Below are positions 37,169 to 43,892 of a stretch of DNA of 64,000 nucleotides, one piece after another. Where the stretch lies: the NCBI GenBank assembly GCA_002973635.1, contig CP027224.1:1932501-1996500 (forward strand), read 5' to 3'. The notes under the pieces are model-generated. The model was not told the DNA's origin. It was given only the letters and a program-made list of their open reading frames with translations, and did no database searches. Positions within the stretch are counted from its first letter, which is position 1; every line of letters begins with the position of its first letter. The translations under genes were made by a program, and so were the position numbers. The stretch is from Lysinibacillus sp. B2A1 (GTDB lineage Bacteria; Bacillota; Bacilli; Bacillales_A; Planococcaceae).

Positions 37169-37206
37169 GCAATGTCCCAAATATATTTTGCGGACATTGC
37201 TTTTTT
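37169..37206 (+). terminator. Terminator after nitroreductase
   Basis: GCAATGTCC (37169-37177) and GGACATTGC (37192-37200), then six T. The following 460 bases to the AhpD-like gene hold no recognisable gene. Confidence 0.88.
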
Positions 37207-37666
37207 AAAACTTTATATTAGGGGTGAATAGGATGTCTGCTTAGTCGTAGCAGTTGAGTATGTATTTTAAAACATTTGCAACTATATCAAAGCAAACAGC
37301 ATCTTAATGTCCATATTCTTTTTATAAATCAAGGCATTAAAATGGTCTTATTACAACCGTCTTATTATATGGTCTATTTTTATGTCATGAAAAAATTATG
37401 ATTGTCGATATTTATGGAACCTGAATAAGCTCGAAGTAATTGGTTCATCATTCAAAAATCAATAATGGCAATGAGACGAACGTCTATAAACTTCCCCTTT
37501 GTTCTAATATTTTACAAGTAGCAGAAAGTCCCCCTTTGCGATGAAAGTCTAAGGGGGTGAGATAATAAGTTTTTAAAAAAGTTTTCCTGATGATATCTTC
37601 ATTTATATAATATTATAGCCTTAACTATTTCATAAAAATAAACCTTCCAACTTCTAGTGTCCTTCT

Positions 37667-38098
37667 TCATTGTTCCCCTCCCTCCAAGCTTGGCTCTAAA
37701 GATAAAATTGCCCCAAAATACTGTTGAGCTGTAGTAAAAGTAATAAACGCACAAAGCTCACTTATTTCTGCTTCTGAAAAAAATTCCTGTAATATTTCAA
37801 AAGAAGAATTTGAGATATCTCCTTTTTGCTGTAAAAAAACCTCTGCAAAGCCTACAGCAACAGATATTTTTTCATTAAACATATATGGCTCTGGTTTCCC
37901 TTTTGCTTTACAATACTCACAACCATTTTTTTGCGCTAATGTTCTTCTAACCTGTTCTTTTAACTGTGATGATAAAAGTCCATCTCTTTCTAACACCTTT
38001 CCTAAATATGACCATGCTTCCATAATTTCTTTATTGTGTCCTAATAACCTCTGAAAAGGCGTATTCCCAAAAGCTGATTCATTAATTCTTGCCATCAT
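37667..38098 (-). CDS. AhpD-like (carboxymuconolactone decarboxylase family) protein
   Basis: The 143-residue helical protein contains LAQKNGCEYCKAKGK, the C-x-x-C redox site of the AhpD/CMD family. Members act as alkylhydroperoxidases or decarboxylases. Ribosome binding site AAGGAGGGG. It is divergent from an Lrp-type regulator 117 bases away, which may control it. Confidence 0.78.
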   Translation of the reverse strand: MMARINESAFGNTPFQRLLGHNKEIMEAWSYLGKVLERDGLLSSQLKEQVRRTLAQKNGCEYCKAKGKPEPYMFNEKISVAVGFAEVFLQQKGDISNSSFEILQEFFSEAEISELCAFITFTTAQQYFGAILSLEPSLEGGEQ

Positions 38099-38215
38099 AA
38101 CCCCTCCTTGTTATATTAAATATAAAATATTGAAAGATTAATTTGCATTAAATAAAAAATTAATTTTTATAAAATAAATTAAATAATTAATGAAAAATAG
38201 GAGAATTCGTTAAAG

Positions 38216-38650
38216 ATGAAAATCGATGAAATTGATCATAAAATTATAGAGGAATTAAGCAAGAATAGTCGTCTGTCAATGAGTGAGCTTGGGAGAAGAA
38301 TCAACCTTTCTTCCCCCTCAGTGACCGAAAGGGTAAGACAGATGGAGTCATTTGGTGTAATAAAAAAATATACGTTGGAAATTGATTATGAAAAATTAGG
38401 ATTTCCCATTCAATGTATAATTGAAGCAACTGTTAAAAACGGAGATTATAAATCATTTAAAAATTTTATAGAGGGACTTCCAAATGTAGAGTTTTGTTAC
38501 CGTATAGCTGGTAATGCTTGTTATATGCTTAAATTGCAATTTGCAACTATTGCAAAAGCAGAAAAGTTTATTGATGCTGTGAATCCGTATGCATCCACCG
38601 TAACACATTTCATTTTTTCTCAAATTCAAACAACATTAAGAATTGATTGA
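38216..38650 (+). CDS. Lrp/AsnC-family regulator
   Basis: The 144-residue protein has an N-terminal helix-turn-helix (KNSRLSMSELGRRINLSSPSV) and the C-terminal RAM ligand domain (VEFCYRIAGNACYMLKLQF). It probably senses an amino acid and may control the divergent AhpD-like gene. Confidence 0.9.
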   Translation: MKIDEIDHKIIEELSKNSRLSMSELGRRINLSSPSVTERVRQMESFGVIKKYTLEIDYEKLGFPIQCIIEATVKNGDYKSFKNFIEGLPNVEFCYRIAGNACYMLKLQFATIAKAEKFIDAVNPYASTVTHFIFSQIQTTLRID

Positions 38651-38741
38651 TATTGTTTGTGTGTAGAAATAGATAACGAAACTCTTTTTTATACAACTAA
38701 TCCAGATTGAGGTAAGTTGCCTTTTACTATATTTATATCAA

Positions 38742-38774
38742 TAAAGTCCCTAAACGAGCAATTTAGGGACTTTA
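38742..38774. terminator. Bidirectional terminator after lrp-like gene
   Basis: TAAAGTCCCTAAA (38742-38754) and its exact reverse complement (38762-38774) around a 7-base loop. Confidence 0.75.
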
Positions 38775-38824
38775 TCATATCGAAAAATAGAATATTTCCT
38801 TACGTACACTTTTATAAGAAGCAC

Positions 38825-38853
38825 TTTACATATACTCTATTTTATGTTAAATT
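38825..38853 (+). promoter_or_regulatory. Promoter of cfr-like copy 2
   Basis: TTTACA (38825-38830), 17-base spacer, TAAATT (38848-38853), as in copy 1. Confidence 0.7.
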
Positions 38854-38889
38854 ACTCGATAATAAATTTGACTAGGGGAGGTGTAAGCA

Positions 38890-39069
38890 ATGTTAACTGT
38901 TTTTAGAATTCTTTTTGGTAAAAATGTAAAACTTGGAAATGGTTTAGCGGACAAAGGGAGTAGTCTGTCCTTTTTTATGCTATACAACCATATAAAAACA
39001 GTTATCGGAGCTTTCGCCTCTATGCCAAGTAAAATACAAAGTAATGACTTAGTGTCCCTGTTTATTTGA
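38890..39069 (+). CDS. Leader peptide of cfr-like copy 2
   Basis: A 59-codon frame starts at ATG 38890 behind GGGGAGGTG. It begins MLTVFRILFGKNVKLGNG and ends SNDLVSLFI, 21 bases before the attenuator hairpin. A stem GGACA/TGTCC followed by TTTTTT (38949-38976) lies inside the frame and could be an extra early terminator when the leader is untranslated. Conservation of frame and start signal between two diverged copies argues that the peptide is translated. Confidence 0.68.
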   Translation: MLTVFRILFGKNVKLGNGLADKGSSLSFFMLYNHIKTVIGAFASMPSKIQSNDLVSLFI

Positions 39070-39090
39070 GCATATTTTTATATTAAGTTT

Positions 39091-39120
39091 GGCACCGATA
39101 ATTTTATTGGTGCCTTTTTT
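39091..39120 (+). terminator. Attenuator terminator before cfr-like copy 2
   Basis: GGCACCGATA (39091-39100), loop ATTT, TATTGGTGCC (39105-39114), six T. The competing arm AGTTATCGGAGC is present upstream, about 39000-39011, within the leader. Confidence 0.88.
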
Positions 39121-39204
39121 GTGTTTATTTTTAATAAAAGGGATAGACAACTCCTTTCTATTTACTCCTATAAAACTAGAGAGTCATAGGGAAGGATGAG
39201 AAAA

Positions 39205-40263
39205 ATGCAATTAAAACAAAGCAATAAGTATATAAGAATAAACGATTTCTTAATGGAACATAATTACCCTAATTTTAGAATGAAGCAAATACTGAATGCC
39301 ATTTTTAAAGAAAGAATAGATAAGTTCAATGAAATGAATGTACTGCCTAAATCGTTGAGAGAGGATTTAGTTAAAGAATTTGGAGAGTCTATTTTAGATA
39401 TTACTCCTCTAAAGGAACAACATTCTGAGCAAGTTTCAAAAGTCTTATTTGGAATTGCAGGAGACGAAAAAATAGAAACGGTAAATATGAAATATAAAGC
39501 TGGTTGGGAGTCATTTTGTATATCCTCGCAGTGCGGTTGTAACTTTGGTTGTAAATTTTGTGCAACTGGAGATATAGGTTTAAAACGAAACTTAACATCA
39601 GATGAAATTACTGACCAAATTTTGTATTTTCACTTAAAAGGACATTCAATTGATAGTATTTCTTTTATGGGAATGGGAGAAGCATTAGCTAATGTACAAG
39701 TTTTTGATGCTTTAAAAGTACTGACAAATCCTGAGTTGTTTGCCTTAAGTCCTCGTAGATTATCAATTTCGACTATTGGCATTATTCCAGGCATTCAAAA
39801 AATGACCCAAAACTATCCACAGGTCAATCTAACTTTTTCATTACATTCACCTTTTAATGAGCAGGGAAGCAAGCTAATGCCAATTAATGAACGCTACCCA
39901 TTATTGGATGTCATGGATTCATTAGATGAGCATATACGTATGACCTCAAGAAAAGTTTACATTGCTTATATTATATTGCCAGGTGTGAATGATTCTATTG
40001 AACATGCAAAAGAAGTAGTAAACCTTTTAAGAAGTAGATTTAAGAGAGGGAATTTATTCCATGTGAACATCATCAGGTATAACCCAACTGTTAGTTCACC
40101 TGTGAAGTTTGAGGGAGTAAATGAAAATCAAGTTGTAAACTTCTATAAAGAATTAAAGTCAGCAGGAATTAACGTTACCATTAGAAGTCAATTTGGCATT
40201 GATATAGATGCTGCTTGCGGGCAGTTGTATGGAAACTATCAAAAAAATATGAAACAAAGGTGA
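39205..40263 (+). CDS. cfr-like: Cfr-type 23S rRNA (adenine2503-C8) methyltransferase, copy 2
   Basis: The 352-residue protein, counted from ATG 39205, has C112/C116/C119 and C338 as in Cfr and copy 1. It keeps the canonical SISTIGIIPGI where copy 1 reads SISIIGIIPGI. Ribosome binding site GGAAGGATGAG. Unlike copy 1 it is followed after 76 bases by an L3 gene with no terminator between, so it heads a three-gene unit: cfr-like, L3 paralogue, SurA_N-like. Expression should depend on the leader attenuator. Resistance activity is inferred from the family. Confidence 0.9.
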   Translation: MQLKQSNKYIRINDFLMEHNYPNFRMKQILNAIFKERIDKFNEMNVLPKSLREDLVKEFGESILDITPLKEQHSEQVSKVLFGIAGDEKIETVNMKYKAGWESFCISSQCGCNFGCKFCATGDIGLKRNLTSDEITDQILYFHLKGHSIDSISFMGMGEALANVQVFDALKVLTNPELFALSPRRLSISTIGIIPGIQKMTQNYPQVNLTFSLHSPFNEQGSKLMPINERYPLLDVMDSLDEHIRMTSRKVYIAYIILPGVNDSIEHAKEVVNLLRSRFKRGNLFHVNIIRYNPTVSSPVKFEGVNENQVVNFYKELKSAGINVTIRSQFGIDIDAACGQLYGNYQKNMKQR

Positions 40264-40339
40264 GAATAATGTTTAGAACGTGGGAAGTACCCTAAGAGAT
40301 ATTTTGCTAGCTATCTATTAAAATTTTAGGAGGGTATTT

Positions 40340-40975
40340 ATGATAAAAGGAATCTTAGGAAGAAAAATAGGCATGTCTCAAGTGTTCAGTGATAGTGGTG
40401 ATCCCATAGTTGTGACAGTTGTTGAAGTTGAAGAAAATGTGGTGTTACAGAAGAAAACGTTGGAAAGTGATGGATACAATGCTATTCAAATTGGTTTTTC
40501 TGATAAGAAGAATCCAAACAAGGCGGAAATCGGTAGAAGTCAAAAAGCAAATACTACTCCTAAGAGATATGTTAAAGAAATTCGTGGAGCATCATTAGAA
40601 GTTGGCAAACGAATAAGGGCAGATATATTCCAAGAAGGTGACATTGTAGATGTTACTGGTATATCTAAAGGAAAAGGATTTCAGGGTGTCATTAAAAGAC
40701 ATGGATTAAGTGGAGGTCCTGCATCTCACGGTTCAAGATTCCACCGGGCTCCTGGCTCCATTGGTGTAATCGCTAAAAATGATGGCATGAAAGTGTTCAA
40801 AGGAAAAAAAATGCCCGGACGTATGGGTGGAAAACAGACAACTATTCAAAATCTTACAATTATAAAGGTTGATAGTGAACGTAATTTGTTATTAATTAAA
40901 GGAAATATTCCCGGAGCTAAAAAGTCGTTTGTAATAATAGAAACTGCCATAAAAAAATTGAATGAAAAATGGTGA
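40340..40975 (+). CDS. rplC-like: Ribosomal protein L3 paralogue with enlarged peptidyl-transferase loop
   Basis: The 211-residue protein is a full L3 ([29 protein letters not shown]-like [38 protein letters not shown]). It is not in a ribosomal protein operon. The loop between PGSIG and VFKGKK (residues 143-151, VIAKNDGMK) has nine residues; from memory the normal L3 of Bacillus, Staphylococcus and Escherichia has six or seven. This finger approaches A2503 and is where L3 mutations give linezolid and pleuromutilin resistance. Strong AGGAGGG site. The role as a resistance-variant L3 is inference. Confidence 0.88.
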   Translation: MIKGILGRKIGMSQVFSDSGDPIVVTVVEVEENVVLQKKTLESDGYNAIQIGFSDKKNPNKAEIGRSQKANTTPKRYVKEIRGASLEVGKRIRADIFQEGDIVDVTGISKGKGFQGVIKRHGLSGGPASHGSRFHRAPGSIGVIAKNDGMKVFKGKKMPGRMGGKQTTIQNLTIIKVDSERNLLLIKGNIPGAKKSFVIIETAIKKLNEKW

Positions 40976-40981
40976 TAATTA

Positions 40982-41608
40982 GTGATAAACAAAAAGAATA
41001 ATAGCAAAAATATTTGTAGAGATCCTGTAGTCATTTCAGATTTTTTGATGTTGACTGACAATGATAAAATTCAACTACCGTCCATTGTGGCAAAAGTTAA
41101 CGGCTATGAAATAAGTTTAAACTATTTAAATATTGAGCTGATTAACGACATGAAATTGGGTATCATACCTTCTGAAATGTCTTCATCAGACCTTCTTGAG
41201 AGTTATTATTATGCTCTTGAATCAGTCATTGAACATGAGCTTATTGTACAAAAAATGAATGAGGATAGCAGCATTTCTAGATGGGAACCTGATAAAGAAC
41301 AAGTTACTGAATGTATGCAAGAATTATTTGACGAGTTTGGAATTGATATATCAGAAGAATATTCTAAACAGGAGATTGAAGAATTGGTATTGCAGGAATT
41401 GCGTATACAACAATTTATTGATAATCAGTTAGGAGACAATAGTGTATCCAAGGAAGAGATTGAACACGAATACCAAAATTCACCTGAAAAAGGAGAAATG
41501 CAAAAGGAATATATTCGTGTTATCCTTGAATATGAAAAGCGAGAAGAGCAATATAAAAACTTTATTCTTGAATTGAAAAATGCAGCGTCAATTGAAACCT
41601 ATCTATAA
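40982..41608 (+). CDS. Cytosolic SurA_N-like protein
   Basis: The 208-residue protein contains IVAKVNGYEISLNYLNIELI and, after a helical stretch, YYALESVIEHELIVQKM, the pattern of the N-terminal chaperone domain of SurA/PrsA foldases. It has no signal peptide, lipobox or peptidyl-prolyl isomerase domain, so it should stay in the cytosol. Start GTG lies 7 bases after the L3 stop, with GGTGAT overlapping the L3 end: tight coupling. It might assist folding or ribosome loading of the L3 paralogue, but this is a guess from position. Confidence 0.6.
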   Translation: MINKKNNSKNICRDPVVISDFLMLTDNDKIQLPSIVAKVNGYEISLNYLNIELINDMKLGIIPSEMSSSDLLESYYYALESVIEHELIVQKMNEDSSISRWEPDKEQVTECMQELFDEFGIDISEEYSKQEIEELVLQELRIQQFIDNQLGDNSVSKEEIEHEYQNSPEKGEMQKEYIRVILEYEKREEQYKNFILELKNAASIETYL

Positions 41609-41624
41609 TTTCATATGAAATTAG

Positions 41625-41658
41625 ATCAATCCTTCCAAATTTTTGGAGGGATCTTTTA
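41625..41658 (+). terminator. Terminator of the cfr-L3-SurA_N unit
   Basis: ATCCTTCCAAA (41629-41639) pairs with TTTGGAGGGAT across a T loop, with GATC extending the stem, followed by TTTT. Confidence 0.8.
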
Positions 41659-41708
41659 TTGTATCCTTTTGAAACCCCCTTGCTATTTGAAGCTTCTAGC
41701 TATGGCAA

Positions 41709-41865
41709 GAAAAAAACCCCCAGTCGTACAATGAATTCAGGTCTGGTCAACCGACTTCGTACGAAAGGGGATCCAAATGGATAATAAAAGTTTAGCACAG
41801 ACAAAATGAAATTGTAAGTATCACACGTCTTTATGCAAAAAAAGCAGGTAGATTAATTATGAACA
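41709..41865 (+). mobile_element. Fossil left end and tnpA start of an IS200-type element
   Basis: CCCCCAGTCGTAC...GTACGAAAGGGG is the folded left end typical of IS200/IS605 elements. It leads to ATG 41777 and MDNKSLAQTK, a TGA where Trp is expected, then NCKYH, matching the IS200 transposase start (HTKWNCKYHIVF). The rest is lost or scrambled. The 230 bases after it hold no clear gene. Confidence 0.6.
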
Positions 41866-42090
41866 TATCAAGAAAATATACTAAGTTCAATATTTGGATA
41901 AGGTGGCGGGTGTTACATAAAATGGATTTTATTATATAATACTCTGTGAGCATCGAATAAATCATTTTTACCATCGATGCTATAGCGTTTTCAAATAGAC
42001 TATTCATTTTATAGAGGGAGTGATGTGTTATGCATTTAAAAACATATATTAGTCGGGACATAATAAACTATACTAGGAGGAATCTAAAAT

Positions 42091-42540
42091 TTGATTTGTT
42101 TAAGATTAATTGATCAAAATAATTGGGAAGAGTGCATTAAACTAAAGTTAAAACAGGAACAGCAAGGTTTTATAGCTTCAAATTTGTATTCAATTGCAGA
42201 GAGTAAAATATTTCCATATTTAAAGATAAAATCTATTTATTTCAGTGAAGAGCTAGTTGGTTTTGCAATGTATGGAATAGATTCAGATGATGGAAACTAC
42301 TGGATTTATAGATTTATGATTGATGAACGTTTTCAAGGACGGGGATATGGAAAGAGTGCACTGAAATTAATTATTCAGGATATAGCAAATAGTAATGATT
42401 GCACGGACGTTATATGGCTTGGGTATCAGCCGGAAAATGAACAGGGAAGAAGACTATATGCAAGTGTAGGTTTTGAAGAAGTAGGAATAGCTCCATGGGG
42501 TGAAATGTTAGCCAAATTTAGCTTTCCTAGTGGAAACTGA
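42091..42540 (+). CDS. GNAT acetyltransferase, BltD/SpeG-like
   Basis: The 149-residue protein has ELVGFAMYGIDSDDGNYWIYRFMIDERFQGRGYGKSAL, the acetyl-CoA-binding segment of spermine/spermidine acetyltransferases such as BltD, and ends YASVGFEEVG. It probably acetylates polyamines. Start TTG behind TAGGAGGAAT. Confidence 0.82.
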   Translation: MICLRLIDQNNWEECIKLKLKQEQQGFIASNLYSIAESKIFPYLKIKSIYFSEELVGFAMYGIDSDDGNYWIYRFMIDERFQGRGYGKSALKLIIQDIANSNDCTDVIWLGYQPENEQGRRLYASVGFEEVGIAPWGEMLAKFSFPSGN

Positions 42541-42607
42541 AGCTTAATGTATTCGAAGCTTCAGTAGTGAATGTAAACATATTTTAAATATGAAGCTATA
42601 GCCCATG

Positions 42608-42665
42608 AAAAACCCGAGCTATTTACAAAACTCTAATTTAGTATTTTGTAATAGGTTCGGGTTTT
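42608..42665. terminator. Bidirectional terminator
   Basis: AAAACCCGA pairs with TCGGGTTTT, with inner TACAAAA/TTTTGTA pairing. It closes the acetyltransferase gene. Confidence 0.8.
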
Positions 42666-42835
42666 CGATTGATATTGCTTTGACTATATAGAAATGTCCC
42701 AGCTTCGTATATATCCCAAAACTTTTATGACTCTGTTTTTCAACAAATAAATTGAATCATCTAATATTTACTTGGAGCATTTATTTATATTCAATATAAT
42801 TATGGAGAGTGACTAGTATTCACCATTTTGCGAAC

Positions 42836-42889
42836 ATGGTGTTAATGCTGGCTCTTTGCGTGAACACGCAAAAAATAATGCGTGTGTGA
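42836..42889 (+). other. Short ORF and hairpin upstream of CPBP gene
   Basis: A 17-codon frame (MVLMLALCVNTQKIMRV) contains a tight hairpin, TTTGCGTG/CACGCAAA at 42855-42872. Between here and 43000 the frame before the CPBP start is open but lacks a ribosome binding site. A leader or small peptide is possible, not shown. Confidence 0.25.
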
Positions 42890-42999
42890 ACTAAATTTTG
42901 ACGGAAAATACGGATTCTGTTGACAGTGAAGTCCGCTATGATCAAGAAGTGAGTTACAGAATTAACGCTCATTTTGAGAGTAAATGGAGGGATTATGTC

Positions 43000-43809
43000 A
43001 TGTCTGCGATTTACCGTAAATTTGTTGATTTTTTCAACTTGTCCGATCAAAAATATGTTTGTTTCGTTCGTAAGTTTGAAGCCAAGACAAAAAAAGAAAT
43101 CGCCTTTTACTTGTTTCTTGGCCTGCTACCTGGTCTGATTGCATATATATTCATCTATCCGCTTCGAGAGTTGATGATGGAATGGACTGGATTATCTGCT
43201 CACTATGTGCAGCTATATGTGCTCGTCCTAATGAGCGCTGGCTGGCATATGTGTGTTCCTTTCTTGATGCTGAGGTACAAGGATGGACTTTCATTTAAAG
43301 AATCGCTCGTATACTTAGGTTTTGCCAGACTTGATTTGAAAGGGCTGCTACTCGTCTTCCCAATTTTAACAATTCTATTTACGTTTTTAGCGTTGCCTTA
43401 TGTAAAATATGTCTATCCACCGTTGTTTGAATGGCTGAATGGATTCCAAGCCTTCCATATGGGAGAATGGCATGTTTTTTATCAAGGGTATTACGACCCG
43501 AATTTTCCTTTGCCGCTATTTTTACTTGGTCTAATTGGTAACTTTATTGGGGAGGAAATTTATTTTCGAGGTTATTTACTACGTAAAGTTGGACGCCTTA
43601 AACTTGACTGGCTATGGATTGCAATCATTTTTCAGTTCTATCACATGTGGCAAATACCAATCAACTGGGCGTATGTTCCGTTAGCCGTAATTATCCCTGA
43701 AGAAATATTAGTTAAGTTACGAAAAAATATTTATGGGGCTATCTTGCTGCATCTGTTCGTGAATTTTTTATGGGGAATGATTAATATGTATTTTGTTGGC
43801 GTACGATAA
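43000..43809 (+). CDS. CPBP-family intramembrane metalloprotease
   Basis: From ATG 43000 (behind TGGAGGGATT) the 269-residue protein has six to eight transmembrane helices and the CPBP motifs: GEEIYFRGYLL (EExxxR), FQFYHMW (FxxxH) and LLHLFVNFLWG (HxxxN). Family members process prenylated proteins or act in bacteriocin immunity and peptide maturation. It lies 83 bases before a ComP-like kinase and may mature or sense the peptide signal of that system. No peptide gene was identified. Confidence 0.85.
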   Translation: MSAIYRKFVDFFNLSDQKYVCFVRKFEAKTKKEIAFYLFLGLLPGLIAYIFIYPLRELMMEWTGLSAHYVQLYVLVLMSAGWHMCVPFLMLRYKDGLSFKESLVYLGFARLDLKGLLLVFPILTILFTFLALPYVKYVYPPLFEWLNGFQAFHMGEWHVFYQGYYDPNFPLPLFLLGLIGNFIGEEIYFRGYLLRKVGRLKLDWLWIAIIFQFYHMWQIPINWAYVPLAVIIPEEILVKLRKNIYGAILLHLFVNFLWGMINMYFVGVR

Positions 43810-43892
43810 GCTCTAGTGTGTCCTGTACGAGATTTTATGCTCCAATAATTATTGATTTTGTAGAGTATTCATTTGTAGTGAGGTGATGCAAA

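Larger units (their letters stand above)
38810..40301 (+). repeat. Direct repeat, copy 2 of the cfr-like unit
   Basis: Matches 31507-33002 from just upstream of the promoter to about 35 bases after the methyltransferase gene. Homology ends before the L3 gene, so L3 is associated with this copy only. Confidence 0.85.

Noticed and set aside
31900..40263. The two radical SAM genes as RlmN housekeeping enzymes
   Set aside because: C-terminal SQFGIDIDAACGQLYG, the exact Cfr numbering of C112/C116/C119/C338 and the Cfr-like N-terminus place them with Cfr; two linked copies with attenuators also do not fit rlmN.
42836..42889. 17-codon frame as the pheromone precursor of the ComP-like system
   Set aside because: It contains a strong hairpin, has no clear ribosome binding site, and has no recognised signal features; kept only as a weak candidate.
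42898..42999. Longer N-terminus for the CPBP protein
   Set aside because: No ribosome binding site before the upstream TTG, while ATG 43000 has TGGAGGG at good spacing and begins just before the first conserved region.
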